Positions 35,001-42,414 of a stretch of 64,000 nt of DNA are shown one piece after another. The stretch lies in the NCBI RefSeq assembly GCF_003217775.1, contig NZ_QJVJ01000009.1, forward strand, positions 186,001 to 250,000, given 5' to 3'. Positions within the stretch are counted from its first letter, which is position 1, and every line of letters begins with the position of its first letter. The DNA comes from Paenibacillus flagellatus. GTDB taxonomy: Bacteria; Bacillota; Bacilli; Paenibacillales; NBRC-103111. Both the position numbers and the translations under genes were made by a program. The notes under the pieces are model-generated. The model did not search any database and was not told the DNA's origin. It saw only the letters and a list, made by a program, of their open reading frames with translations.

Positions 35001-36853
35001 AGCCGGACGCCTCGAACACGATGCTGAGCCGCCAGTTCCGGTTCATACCGGACGAACCGCTTGCGGAAGGCGACAACCTTTACAAGATCCGCGTGCTCGC
35101 CCACGCCCAAAGCTATGCGCATGTGGCGATGGCAGAAGAGAAGACGTACGCGCTGACCGTCAAGCCGTCGACGGCCGCGCCCGCGGAGGCGGTTAGCGGT
35201 TTTACCGCCACGGGCGGTTCAAAAATGCTGACGTTGGAATGGGACGAAAACGACGCCGTCGATTTCGACAAGCTGAAGCTGTATTGGGTGCCGAAAGGGT
35301 CGTCCTGTACGCCGAAATCGGTGGACGTTCCGAAGGGGCAAGGACATACCGTGCTGGAACCGTTATGCCCCGGTACGACCTATTCGCTAAGGCTGGTGAC
35401 GGTCGGCCCTAACGGAGTCGAGTCGGCCGGCATCGAGACGGAAGGAACGACCGCTCCGGAAGCGGCATTGGTTCAAGATACGAAGCCGCCGGGGGTTGTG
35501 GCCGGCGTCGCCGTCACGGCGGAAGCCGAGGCGCTGACGGTCGGCTGGAAGGATCCGTCCGATGCCGACTTGCGGAAAGTGCTCGTATCCTGGAGGAAGA
35601 AGGGCGAAGCGAAATACGGCAAGCCCCTGTATGCGGATAAAGGCGAGCAGTCGCTGCGGATCGAGGGGCTCCAGCCGGGAACGGAGTACGAGATCCGCCT
35701 GGCGGCAGCCGACACGTACTGGAACGTCTCGCCGGACGTAGACGTAAGTGCCGTTACGAAGACGAAGTCGACCGGCGGAGACGGCGGAAGCGGAGACGGC
35801 GGCACGCCGCCGCCTGCGGGTCCGGTCGGCGGACCGGCGCCCGGCAAGCCGCCTGCCGGCCAAGGCGCGGCCGTCGTCGAGCTGACCGGCAAGGAGCAGC
35901 GATGGGCCGGCTTCGACGACCGGATCGCGATCGTCGTGCCCGAGGGCGCGTTCGAGGCCGGCGAGCGGTTGACCGTGCAGCCCGACGCGAAGGCGCAGGA
36001 ACGGCTGCCGGACGGCTACGCCCGGTACGGCGACGCGTTCGCCGTGACGGTGCCGGCTGGCGGGCCGAAGAAGCCGATGACGCTTGTCCTGAAATACGAT
36101 GCGCAGAAGCATCGCGATTTCGACGCGCGCAAGCTCGGCGTGTACCGTCTGGACGACGGGGGGGCGGGGGCGTGGCAGTACGTCGGCGGCCTGCTGCATT
36201 CCGCCGACGGCACGATCTCCGCTTCGGTCGAGCGGCCGGGAACGTATGCCGTGCTCGATTATACGCTAGCTTTCGCGGACTTGTCGCAGCATTGGTCGAA
36301 AAGGGACGTCGAGGTGCTCGTCTCGCGGCATATCGTCGACGGGCTGAGCGCATCCGAATTCGGCCCGGACCGGCCGATCACGCGGGCGCAGTTCACGAAG
36401 CTGCTCGTCGAAATGAAGAACGGCAAGGAAACCGTCGCGTCGTACCGCCCGAACGGCACGCCGTTCGCGGACGTGTCCGCCGATGCGTGGTACTACGTCT
36501 ACGTCGCCCTCGCGAAGGAGCAGGGGCTCGTGCAGGGCAGCGGCGGGACGTTCCGTCCGGAAGACCCGCTTACGCGCGAGGAGCTGGCGGTGCTGATCGT
36601 CCGCGCGATGGGACTGGAAACGGAAGCGCAACAGAAAGCGAAAGAGCTGGAAGCGGACGGACGCGCGCCGTCGTTCGCCGACGGCCGTACGATCGCTCCA
36701 TGGGCGAGTGCGTACGCGGAGACGGCCCGGATACGCGGGCTGATGAACGGCGTCGAGGCCGACCGCTTCGACCCGCAGGCGACGGCAACCCGATCGCAGG
36801 GAGCCGTGCTCATTCTCCGCGCCATGGAGCGGTCCGGGATGATCGGCGAATAG
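29006..36853 (+). CDS. Giant SLH-anchored multidomain surface protein
   Basis: A 2615-residue exported protein. Signal peptide 1-27 (MKRQWTSCLLIASLLAGLIV). An Fn3-like domain lies near 185-275; repeats of the WD40/PD40 type (SGDGRYVAFVSAAPE, SADGRYIAYRI) at about 280-650 suggest a beta-propeller. Carboxypeptidase-regulatory-like beta domains follow (around 945-1030, DAQGTFSIRVDPGAYYLTAE), then Ig-like domains. Near 1750 is a Gly-rich hydrophobic stretch (GLVAGGIAGKVGGLI) and at 1815-1830 an Asp/Lys cluster. Two Fn3 domains (2060-2250), a ZU5-like domain (2290-2400, VVPEGAFEAGERLTV) and three SLH domains (about 2421-2605) end it. The SLH domains bind pyruvylated wall polymer. ATG 29006 follows AGGAAAGAGGG and starts a clear signal peptide, unlike the open frame further upstream. 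Role at the surface is unknown. Confidence 0.85.
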   Translation: MKRQWTSCLLIASLLAGLIVPSGGAGAVADPVPTGEDGGYGTLWQADPASHTQLVAELASPEGGGAPVGSAVYGAKPRLAGTIAAPVLDPLPEVTNASDIRVAGIAPLNAEVTIGYGFAGGGFPYQEGPVVASDVYGPGLGRFEITLHLSEPGVYELIAFARLNGEQSEDTAPVRVEIDRTAPEGWTNLQWNNVGYNEIELRWEPIMVPDPENPPEYMPDPTIDRYRLERQDGDSWTVLKETKDDFYYFDAGLPEEQYVNYRLSAFDKAGNQSEYDRVYASTFHRYATKIAEVEGWDGGFWDAKPSRDGSTVVFVSDVKDLPGGGGSGFQEFGVYVYDVKTKAIERIGTTTTIHRAGDAVSVSGDGRYVAFETADGIEENYYVTVYDRVTKTSDNVVASHASFGYITISDDGNRIAFSSSSDDLVENDTNEYGDVFLVDRTDRANVKLKRISVRVENGQEVQANDDSMEPVISGDGRYVAFVSAAPELIPGGTANDSTSRLFLYDTTAGGLEHIPLTVDGEEVGVSSPSLSADGRYIAYRIYVNFRGVRTSVYDRSAGSQQEVWFVPGSSNLSLGNPQITDDGKYVGLDYTNYNPGPDTKPFLSQFGAIRFEVANKDHYRYIGRLSGDTDAVRLSGDGKKAVFISGGGGEAGGRELIWVCLDDCSDTPPPQDPIAKADVRMTQQVHGQPTIGGKLDIRAIGKAGQLLKAVVEYRIASETANRTAVVELVGNDRAYAGTFEIPAHTERIEKIRVEHQSDPSVYKEVSGFPVEVAGRIKMTIASAYPEQLKGAKLAVWSESKRQGNSVKFADSLEATVALGAADDYTLQIVDAGGSLLYERTGIIVEPGRELALGADVMPVADLAVRVHGEQNETLYGATVTFRDGEGRFLHSGKPTYEGTVRLKGKVFAGQVVQIEVAAHEPYELSKTASVTLTPGANRTDIGLLKLTMGVITGTASFNGQGVPGTVVKLLGWGRSVAVAQGVTDAQGTFSIRVDPGAYYLTAESSGTPDYRSDTYEYVTVGKGQTVTKSIPLTNRGPGMLALRAWVKPVNGDYAPISIADWRSAVHYGLSVKAVKAAVGWSQSSLTENGIQINASPGDELEVCMSGREAGLTGACERVVLDERRNGSAELKLEEKARIVGAIADVDNAFNYSVTLYHNVGGQLAFRKTYSVDADGRFSLSVAEPGKYAVVLNRLSWSSNWWRETNAYRVDVEVAEGQLLEIPDIRIPTDSPLFTGKPGNGIGVTDMTAAAGDTVTMRGSYEVPYGNHSLQDAYLAIGVPAGSELVPNSVTLNGTPVVPERANDGMYKVPLGSLSSGKKGALGYKLAIGENASSVLEARLFIGYRKQGEESKEESLGSAYIRVSQVTLEAPARAKLPDIALSGRAPAGQTVLVEADDRLIATAQATAGGLWFAKAKLPESPRTGIWGDETVYRLVAKTTTAGGVVQSEPAKVLLDQTRPVVTEVVMRQTDGREMKINPSEGVSRFPYVVVPGMAMMFAVKVSNPEAVRAVRVQMGDKVAQAWLESEGVYRASINVDNQMGTGVYVTIDEKPRDVYGPTTPPTEEQWKRALASTPDYWSGAVYEKVEGEPEGFASAAADEDGYVHAPTVKVTHPGEKEPSFFRFSVKAVDASAEKSSVSYDAATGIMEITATVSTAGLGESGKAMLAAAFGSESLAKGIGDHIAVKMTTKVAGAAFAYAKSGYDFANYADALLDFQDYVINSECHTPTVNHYIRETERLYEKASRDLVAKHMLTGVAGVIGALTMVVPPVGGLVAGGIAGKVGGLITKNWNEDLEQLKQEFEKDKKWRDDMAAAGAIDRCKKKDDDDDDDEKRKKKPKDDDKVADPTWIWDPSGYVYEAVPDNRVEGVTATVLQQDPDRPDVWGEWDSAWFGQQNPLVTDKEGRYGWDVPEGKWRVVFEKEGYLPAQSEDLTVLPPHFDVNVPIVSLEPPTYTVSDAVYGSSVLLTFSKYMVADTVTEDAVFVETTDGEPVAGKVEAVDPQPDASNTMLSRQFRFIPDEPLAEGDNLYKIRVLAHAQSYAHVAMAEEKTYALTVKPSTAAPAEAVSGFTATGGSKMLTLEWDENDAVDFDKLKLYWVPKGSSCTPKSVDVPKGQGHTVLEPLCPGTTYSLRLVTVGPNGVESAGIETEGTTAPEAALVQDTKPPGVVAGVAVTAEAEALTVGWKDPSDADLRKVLVSWRKKGEAKYGKPLYADKGEQSLRIEGLQPGTEYEIRLAAADTYWNVSPDVDVSAVTKTKSTGGDGGSGDGGTPPPAGPVGGPAPGKPPAGQGAAVVELTGKEQRWAGFDDRIAIVVPEGAFEAGERLTVQPDAKAQERLPDGYARYGDAFAVTVPAGGPKKPMTLVLKYDAQKHRDFDARKLGVYRLDDGGAGAWQYVGGLLHSADGTISASVERPGTYAVLDYTLAFADLSQHWSKRDVEVLVSRHIVDGLSASEFGPDRPITRAQFTKLLVEMKNGKETVASYRPNGTPFADVSADAWYYVYVALAKEQGLVQGSGGTFRPEDPLTREELAVLIVRAMGLETEAQQKAKELEADGRAPSFADGRTIAPWASAYAETARIRGLMNGVEADRFDPQATATRSQGAVLILRAMERSGMIGE

Positions 36854-36882
36854 GGGAAGCTTTAGCGGCCCGACCAGCATTT

Positions 36883-36924
36883 GAGGGTGTCCCGGAAGCC
36901 ATGAAAATGGCCGAGGGCACCCTC
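36883..36924 (+). terminator. Hairpin after the SLH protein gene
   Basis: Outer stem GAGGGTG / CACCCTC with inner GCCAT / ATGGC pairing around GAAA. The T tract is poor (GCTTCATTT), so it may pause or protect rather than terminate. Confidence 0.5.
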
Positions 36925-36993
36925 GCTTCATTTGGAGAGAATCGGTTCTTTGGTAAAAGGGAGGTACGCGTAAGTTTGTGATACCTGCGTGAC

Positions 36994-37041
36994 AAAGAAA
37001 TGGCGATGCAAGGATGAGCACCCTGGCATCGCCATTTCTTT
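36994..37041. terminator. Bidirectional terminator, 16-pair perfect stem
   Basis: AAAGAAATGGCGATGC (36994-37009) and its exact complement (37026-37041) flank a 16-base loop. A and T tracts at the ends suit both strands. It separates the plus-strand surface protein gene from the converging kinase gene. Confidence 0.75.
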
Positions 37042-37141
37042 ATGTTTGCCTCTTTTTGATCAAGCAAGGGGACTGTCCCGTCCGTGAACAAGCTCTCTTT
37101 TGGGACAGCCGCAATAGGTTGAATCCATGTGCCGGCCGATG

Positions 37142-39016
37142 CTACTGGATCAGCGGAACGCCGATGGCCAGCTCGCAGCCGCCGTCGGCGTTGGCCAGCC
37201 GGACCGTGCCGCCGATGCCGGCGATGCGCTCGGTCATCGTCTGCAGGCCGAAGCCGGGCGGGCCGGTCTCGACCTTGCGGCCGTCGTTCCAAAGCGTGAA
37301 CCGGAGCGAGCCGCCGTCGAGCTCGAGACGAAACCGGAACCGGCTGCACGAGCCGTGGCGGATGCCGTTCGTTAACCCTTCCTTGAGAGCATAGTACAGC
37401 ACCTTTTTTTGCAGCGAGGTGAGCGGCGGGAGCGGATCGAGGTCGTACTCGATGTCGATGCCGGTATTGAGAGCCGTCTCCTCCATCAGCTTCGCCATCG
37501 ACGACTCCAGATGGAACTCCGCGGCCGTATGCTTCATGATGCGGACCGCATCGCGAATGTCGTCCAAGCTTTTGCGGACGAGCTGGCCGGAGAGGTGCAG
37601 CTTCTCGAATCCCCGCACGTCGTTCCGGTCGATGAGCATTTTGGCCGCTTCCATCTGGATGATCGTCGTCGTCAGCGTGTGGCCGACATTGTCGTGGATT
37701 TCCTCGGCGATCCGGTTCCGTTCCTCCATAACCGACAGCTCCGCCAGCGTTTCGGCCGTCTCGCGGGCCGACGCCTGCAGCCGCAAGTACGACTCCTCCA
37801 GCTCCTCGGTCCGCAGCCGCACCTGCTCCTCGAGCGTCCGATTCCACAAGCTGACCTGCCGATACGTCGCCATGAACCGGTTCAGCAGGACGAGCCCGAG
37901 ACAGAGGTCGAATACGAACATGCAGAGGAACAATTGATCGTAGCCCCATACGCGGGCGAGAACAGGAAACGTCTCGCGGACGAGGCCGGATACGGGCGTC
38001 GGGTAATTCATCACGATATGGAGCACGCTGACCGGCGCCACGACGTAAAAACCGAACGTCATCCAATGCCGGGACGACGAAGTATCGGATGCGTCCGTCC
38101 GCCCTTCGGCCGTGCGGGCCGCCCGGAAGCAGACGGCGATGGCCGCGGCGAGCAGGACGGGGAACAAGTACCCGAGCATGAAATCGTAAGCGGGCGCGCT
38201 TATGAACGCAACGGCCGTAAGCGCGAGGGCGAACGCGAGCGTCGCCCGCTTCACCCGGTAGAGCGAGGCCGGAGCCCGTCCCTTCAGCACGGCCCCCCAA
38301 AAGCCGATCCACGCGTACGTCCCGAACGGGAACGACAAGTCGTGGACGTACGGAAGCCAGCTCATATCCGCCGCCATATGCGACAGATGGGTCCGAATCC
38401 AGCCCGCATACGCCAGAATGAGCGAAAACGCGCCGAAGTGCAAATAAGCGGATTCTTTCCGGTAAGCGGCATAAAAACAAAACGACCCGATGCCGAGCGC
38501 CCCGAACAGCACGGTCAATACGAGCTTTAGCGCGTCCTCTTGGAGGAGGAAGGCGTATATGTCGGCGGTGCTGCCGAGCAGGAACGAGCCGGCGGGTACG
38601 GCATCGGTCGGATCGGCGTCAGCGCGGGCCCATACCGGCAGGCCCGCATCGGCCGGCTGCAGCGGGAACACGCCGCCGTCGAGCGAGGCGACCCGATGGG
38701 CGGGCTCTCTCCGCGTCTCTTCCCGGACGGCCGGACCGATGTAGAGCCGCGGATCGTGCCGCCCGCGAACGAGCAGCACCGGCGACTCCGGCAGCCGGTC
38801 CGGCAGCTCCGCTCCGAGCCAGCGATGCCCGTCCGGGTCCGGGGGCGCTTCGCCGGTCCCGCGCTCCGACACGTGCCAGCCTCCGTCGGCGGGGAACGGC
38901 GTAAGCGCCCGGCTCCGGTCGGGGAAGACCGCTCCCGGCAGCAGCGGGGCGAACACGCAGAACATAAGACCGATCACCAGCCCGGGTGCGGCGAACTTCC
39001 ACCAGCTGCGCTTCAT
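37142..39016 (-). CDS. Membrane sensor histidine kinase (HisKA_3 type)
   Basis: A 624-residue kinase. An N-terminal helix (13-32) is followed by an extracellular beta-rich domain (35-165) and about seven membrane helices (170-375) in the 7TMR-DISM style. A coiled coil leads to the HisKA_3 motif ERNRIAEEIHDNVGHTLTTT and an ATPase domain with LKEGLTNGIRHGSCSRF and GFGLQTMTERIAGIGG. It acts with the LuxR-type regulator encoded just upstream on the same strand. ATG 39016 has GGGGAGGGG seven bases before. The outer domain suggests sensing of a small ligand such as a carbohydrate; this is inference. Confidence 0.88.
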   Translation of the reverse strand: MKRSWWKFAAPGLVIGLMFCVFAPLLPGAVFPDRSRALTPFPADGGWHVSERGTGEAPPDPDGHRWLGAELPDRLPESPVLLVRGRHDPRLYIGPAVREETRREPAHRVASLDGGVFPLQPADAGLPVWARADADPTDAVPAGSFLLGSTADIYAFLLQEDALKLVLTVLFGALGIGSFCFYAAYRKESAYLHFGAFSLILAYAGWIRTHLSHMAADMSWLPYVHDLSFPFGTYAWIGFWGAVLKGRAPASLYRVKRATLAFALALTAVAFISAPAYDFMLGYLFPVLLAAAIAVCFRAARTAEGRTDASDTSSSRHWMTFGFYVVAPVSVLHIVMNYPTPVSGLVRETFPVLARVWGYDQLFLCMFVFDLCLGLVLLNRFMATYRQVSLWNRTLEEQVRLRTEELEESYLRLQASARETAETLAELSVMEERNRIAEEIHDNVGHTLTTTIIQMEAAKMLIDRNDVRGFEKLHLSGQLVRKSLDDIRDAVRIMKHTAAEFHLESSMAKLMEETALNTGIDIEYDLDPLPPLTSLQKKVLYYALKEGLTNGIRHGSCSRFRFRLELDGGSLRFTLWNDGRKVETGPPGFGLQTMTERIAGIGGTVRLANADGGCELAIGVPLIQ

Positions 39017-39107
39017 CGGTCGGCCCCTCCCCGCCTCGCGGACGAAGCGCCCGCCTGCCCGCCGATCCGCCGAGCAGGGCAGGGGCGGCGGACGGTTGCG
39101 GAAGCGG

Positions 39108-39776
39108 TCATGATTCTACACCCAGCAAGTCCTTCAACGTCATGACGGCCAACGTCCGGTCGTTCGTGCCGATTTTCCCGTAGATGGAGCTGACGTAATT
39201 TTTGACTGTCCCTTCGCTCATATACAGCGTGCCGGCGATTTCCCGATTCGTCCGGTTTTCGAGCATCAATCGGGCGACGGCGCTTTCCTTGTCCGACAGC
39301 TTGACGCCCTCCGTCCGGACGCGCGCCACGCCTTTCAGCGCCTGGGCGGCGGCGTTCGCGCCGGACAGGCGGGAGGCGAGCTTCGCGGCGATTCGCGACG
39401 GGAGCAGGAACTCGCCCTTGACGGCGTCGCGAATCGCCTGCGCCAGCTTCTCCCCGGGGATGTCCTTGAGCAGGAAGCCCGCGGCCCCGCCCGCGAGCGC
39501 GTCGATGATATAATCGTCGTCGTCGAAGGTCGTCAAGATCAGGATGACCGTATCCGGCAGTTCCGCCTTGATCCGCTTCGTGCACTCGATCCCGTTCATA
39601 ACGGGCATGCGAATATCCATAAGCACGAGCTGCGGAGCCAGCGCTTGCGCCATCCGGAACGCTTCTTCGCCGTCCTTGGCGAGTCCTACGACGTGCATGT
39701 CGTCCTGCAATCCCAAAATCGTCAGCAAACCGTCGCGCATTAAAGTTTGATCGTCGGCAATCATGATTCGAATCAA
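39108..39776 (-). CDS. LuxR/NarL-type response regulator
   Basis: A 222-residue regulator. Receiver: IRIMIADDQTLMRDGLLTIL, phospho-acceptor in QLVLMDIRMPVMNGIECTK, Lys in FLLKDIPGEKLA. HTH: LSDKESAVARLMLENRTNREIA, MSEGTVKNYVSSIYGKI. The pair fits the LiaRS/VraRS-like class that responds to envelope stress. The open frame runs further upstream, but TTG 39776, about eight bases after GGGGAC, gives the standard N terminus MIRIMIADDQ. It lies 91 bases upstream of the kinase on the same strand. The region just before it carries a GTGAC palindrome. Confidence 0.88.
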   Translation of the reverse strand: MIRIMIADDQTLMRDGLLTILGLQDDMHVVGLAKDGEEAFRMAQALAPQLVLMDIRMPVMNGIECTKRIKAELPDTVILILTTFDDDDYIIDALAGGAAGFLLKDIPGEKLAQAIRDAVKGEFLLPSRIAAKLASRLSGANAAAQALKGVARVRTEGVKLSDKESAVARLMLENRTNREIAGTLYMSEGTVKNYVSSIYGKIGTNDRTLAVMTLKDLLGVES

Positions 39777-39879
39777 CGCACATCGTCCCCAATACCGGTC
39801 TATTCTTGGCATAAGTATAAGCCGGAACCGATGTCCCGCACAACGGCGTTCAGGCCCATTCCGGCAACGAATGACAGCT

Positions 39880-39937
39880 TGTGACGCAAATGGTGACGTC
39901 GTCACTTCCGAAATGGGCTAATCGGACCTGTGACGCA
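39880..39937. promoter_or_regulatory. Cluster of GTGACG sites between divergent genes
   Basis: TGTGACGCA at 39880-39888 and again at 39929-39937, with a palindrome GTGACGTCGTCAC at 39893-39905 between them. It lies between the response regulator gene (minus strand) and a membrane protein gene (plus strand). Likely operator of the adjacent regulator, by analogy with other self-regulated two-component systems. Confidence 0.5.
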
Positions 39938-40009
39938 CCGGCCCCGATTCCGATAATGGGAACGTCGGCGCAATCCGCGACCGAAACGAACGGAAGGAGA
40001 AATTTCGGC

Positions 40010-40564
40010 ATGCCTATCGATAAAACGGTTTCCGTCCTTGGCTTTATCGCCGTGGCCGGCGGTGTGGCGAGAATCGCCATGACGCCCGCCGCGCTTATTT
40101 GGGGGACGGACAGTCCCCAGGAATTGTGGGCGGGCTTGATCGCTTGCTGGCTCATGGCCGCGGGCTCGCTCGGCCTGTTCATGGCGCAATCGTCGCGTAC
40201 GGGCGTTCTCGGACTCGGCTCGGCGCTCGCGCTTGCCTTTTCCAACATGATGACCGGGTGTCTCGTCTGGTCGACGATGGTGCACGCCGATCCGGGTGCC
40301 GTCGCCGTGCTGCCGGCCGTGAACAACGCGCTCATGCTGGCCGGGCTCGTCGTCTTCGGCATCGTCAGCCTAAGGGCGGGCTTGCTGCCGCGGTGGGCGT
40401 CCGTCCTGTTCTTCGTCTGGCCGCTGATCACGTTTGTCCCCGCGCTCAGCAATTACGCCGCCGTCATGTGGGGACTGTCCTACGTCGGGCTCGGATGGCC
40501 GGTATGGCGGGGGACGAAAGAAAGACGCGCCCCGGTATGGAGCGCGTCGCATCTGATTCAGTAG
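40010..40564 (+). CDS. Multi-pass membrane protein of unknown function
   Basis: A 184-residue hydrophobic protein with about five or six membrane helices (for example VSVLGFIAVAGGVARIAM, LIACWLMAAGSLGLFMA, NALMLAGLVVFGIVSL, WASVLFFVWPLITFVP). No family recognised with certainty. ATG 40010 has GGAAGGAGA eight bases upstream; the frame upstream of it is not supported. It is divergent from the two-component genes and shares their operator-like region, so it is a plausible target. Ends seven bases inside the converging guanine deaminase gene. Confidence 0.6.
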   Translation: MPIDKTVSVLGFIAVAGGVARIAMTPAALIWGTDSPQELWAGLIACWLMAAGSLGLFMAQSSRTGVLGLGSALALAFSNMMTGCLVWSTMVHADPGAVAVLPAVNNALMLAGLVVFGIVSLRAGLLPRWASVLFFVWPLITFVPALSNYAAVMWGLSYVGLGWPVWRGTKERRAPVWSASHLIQ

Positions 40565-41037
40565 TCCGTCCGGTGCGGCGACTCGCGCCACAGCTCGAAC
40601 GGGTTCGGATCGGCGGAGGCCGGTTCGAGCCGGACCATTTTCAGCCGGCGTTCCCCAATCGGCTTCGGGATTTCCTCATAGAGGAGGCTGTCGTCGAAGC
40701 CGGCGGCGGAGGCGTCGTCCCGGTCGAAGCCGTAGTAGACCGTGCGGACCCTCGCCCAGTACAGGGCGGCCAGACACATCGGGCACGGCTCGCAGCTCGT
40801 ATAGACGTCGCAGTCCGTGAGCCGGAAATCGCCCAGATGGCGGCACGCGTCCCGGATCGCCTGCACTTCGGCGTGGGCGGTCGGGTCGTTCGCCGACGTC
40901 ACCTCGTTCACGCCCCGGCCGACGATGCGGCCGTCCTTCACGACGACGGCGCCGAACGGTCCTCCCCGGACGCCTTGCGCGTTGCCGCACGCCATGGCGA
41001 TCGCTTCTTGCATGAAAGCTTCGGATTGTCGTTCCAT
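40558..41037 (-). CDS. guaD: Guanine deaminase
   Basis: A 159-residue protein of the cytidine deaminase superfamily, GuaD type. It hydrolyses guanine to xanthine and ammonia in purine recycling. The zinc motifs are TAHAEVQAIRDAC (H and E) and CEPCPMCLAALYWAR (two Cys). GGPFGAVVVKDGRIVGRG and the end NPFELWRESPHRTDY match B. subtilis GuaD very closely in layout and length. AGGAGGG precedes the ATG on the minus strand. Single gene. Confidence 0.9.
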   Translation of the reverse strand: MERQSEAFMQEAIAMACGNAQGVRGGPFGAVVVKDGRIVGRGVNEVTSANDPTAHAEVQAIRDACRHLGDFRLTDCDVYTSCEPCPMCLAALYWARVRTVYYGFDRDDASAAGFDDSLLYEEIPKPIGERRLKMVRLEPASADPNPFELWRESPHRTDY

Positions 41038-41136
41038 TCTCGAATGCCCTCCTAATGATCCGCGTCTGAGGTACGGGTACGGTTGTTTCCATACTAGGAT
41101 CGACCGCGCCCGAACGGCCTTATTCGGGGCTGCCCG

Positions 41137-41172
41137 AAAAAAAGGCCTTCTTCCGGTCGACGAAAGAAGGCT
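41137..41172 (-). terminator. Minus-strand terminator after the small basic protein gene
   Basis: On the minus strand GCCTTCTT pairs with AAGAAGGC (41145-41171) and is followed by CTTTTTTT. It ends the DUF4062 operon. Confidence 0.75.
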
Positions 41173-41197
41173 CCTTTTGCGGCTGCGAGCAAGGCGG

Positions 41198-41383
41198 CTA
41201 CGCCTTCAGCTTGGCGAACGCGTCGCGGGGATGAAGAAACGCCGTCGGCGCGGAAGCGACCTTCCGGAACACGACGTCCCCCTTCAACACGGACGGGCCG
41301 CTCGTAAACAAGTTGCCCGGCTCCTCCCCGATTTGCCGCTTGGCGCGGCTCGCTTTGTTCGTATCGGAAGCACGTTTGGCCAT
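41198..41383 (-). CDS. Small basic protein downstream of the DUF4062 gene
   Basis: A 61-residue, Lys/Arg-rich protein beginning MAKRASDTNKASRAKRQIG, with a hydrophobic middle (SVLKGDVVFRKVASAPTAFL). No family recognised. ATG 41383 lies ten bases after AAAGGG; the upstream in-frame GTG is too near that site. Six bases separate it from the upstream DUF4062 stop, so the two are co-transcribed, and a terminator follows. A basic N terminus could suit nucleic acid contact; that is a guess. Confidence 0.5.
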   Translation of the reverse strand: MAKRASDTNKASRAKRQIGEEPGNLFTSGPSVLKGDVVFRKVASAPTAFLHPRDAFAKLKA

Positions 41384-41388
41384 CGCAC

Positions 41389-42414
41389 TCACACCCTTTC
41401 CAGAAATAACGCCAATATGCCGAACAAAACTTGGTTCTTATGCGTGAAGTCGTCCAGCACGAGCCGCGAGTCGAACGCCCGGCGGCTTTGCTTCTCGAGG
41501 AAGCAGTGCAGGGTCACGACGTAATGCTTCGCAATCGGCACACAGATAATATATTCACGGAAGCCGAGTTTTTCGACTTCGAACAGCTCGGTTTTTCCGC
41601 TTAAATACGTTTGGGATACGTAGCTCGTCGAATCGGCCACCTGAAACGATTCCCGTCCGCCCACATTGCCCGCGCTGCCGAGCTTGACCAACCGCTCGCC
41701 GTCGGCGGTAAGCCGATACAGGGTGGCGCCCGTCACCTGGCTCAATTGCAGCTGCAGCAGATGGCTGCGGATTTCGCCGGTATGCAGCTCCTGGATGAAT
41801 ACCGCGAGGACGCGGGCGTAGTCCGGCGACGCATGGTCGCTGTTCTCGAGCAGCGAGACGAACAACCGGTTGGCGCTTTCGTTGATCCGGCTTGTCCTTA
41901 TTATATCATGAACTTCCGGCGGATTCAGTCCGGTACGCACATAATTTTTGAGCAAAATCGACAATTGGGCCCGCAAATAGCCGAACGCGTCGTCGGCGTT
42001 CTCGAACGGCTTGACGTTGCGGGCGAAGTTGCTCGACACTTCGTCGATGAACTGCTTCAACCCGGATTCGAGCGTCGGGGAATCGTCCTGGTACAAAATC
42101 CAGATCCGGTTCAACACGACGACGAGCACCGGCTTGCGCAGGGCGACCGCATGGCGGTATTCGGCATGCGTGATGCTGATGCCCCATTCGGGCACTATGC
42201 TTCCGTAGCGTTCCCCGATGACGAGCAGATAGACGTCCGACTTCGCAATTTCGTCGAGGCAGCTGTCGACGATCGAGCCGGAGCCGGTAAAGTCGAATTC
42301 GATCGATTCGCTCGTGACCGCACGGTGGCCGAGCGCCGATTCGATTTGTCCCGCCAAATCGGCACGGACGAAATGCAAGTCGCGTATAGTCGAGCTGATG
42401 AAGACGCGAAGCAA
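41389..42414 (-). CDS. DUF4062 protein with GAF-like C-terminal domain
   Basis: A 341-residue soluble protein. Residues 1-100 are a DUF4062 domain: LRVFISSTIRDLHFVRADL, SDVYLLVIGERYGSIV, SITHAEYRHAVALRKPVLV. DUF4062 is a Rossmann-like fold related to TIR-type domains and is often fused to NTPase or repeat modules. The middle is helical (110-195). Residues 200-341 (LLQLQLSQVTGATLYRLTAD, FREYIICVPIAKHYVVTLHC) look like a GAF sensor domain. I chose TTG 42414, six bases after GGAGGG, over the TTG 18 bases upstream. The effector-plus-sensor layout suggests signalling or defence, but no enzymatic residues are proven. Confidence 0.7.
   Translation of the reverse strand: MLRVFISSTIRDLHFVRADLAGQIESALGHRAVTSESIEFDFTGSGSIVDSCLDEIAKSDVYLLVIGERYGSIVPEWGISITHAEYRHAVALRKPVLVVVLNRIWILYQDDSPTLESGLKQFIDEVSSNFARNVKPFENADDAFGYLRAQLSILLKNYVRTGLNPPEVHDIIRTSRINESANRLFVSLLENSDHASPDYARVLAVFIQELHTGEIRSHLLQLQLSQVTGATLYRLTADGERLVKLGSAGNVGGRESFQVADSTSYVSQTYLSGKTELFEVEKLGFREYIICVPIAKHYVVTLHCFLEKQSRRAFDSRLVLDDFTHKNQVLFGILALFLERV

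Noticed and set aside
37070-37120. GGGACTGTCCC and GGGACAGCC words that might be insertion element ends
   Set aside because: No target duplication, no transposase remnant; the similar word near 40107 is inside a coding region.
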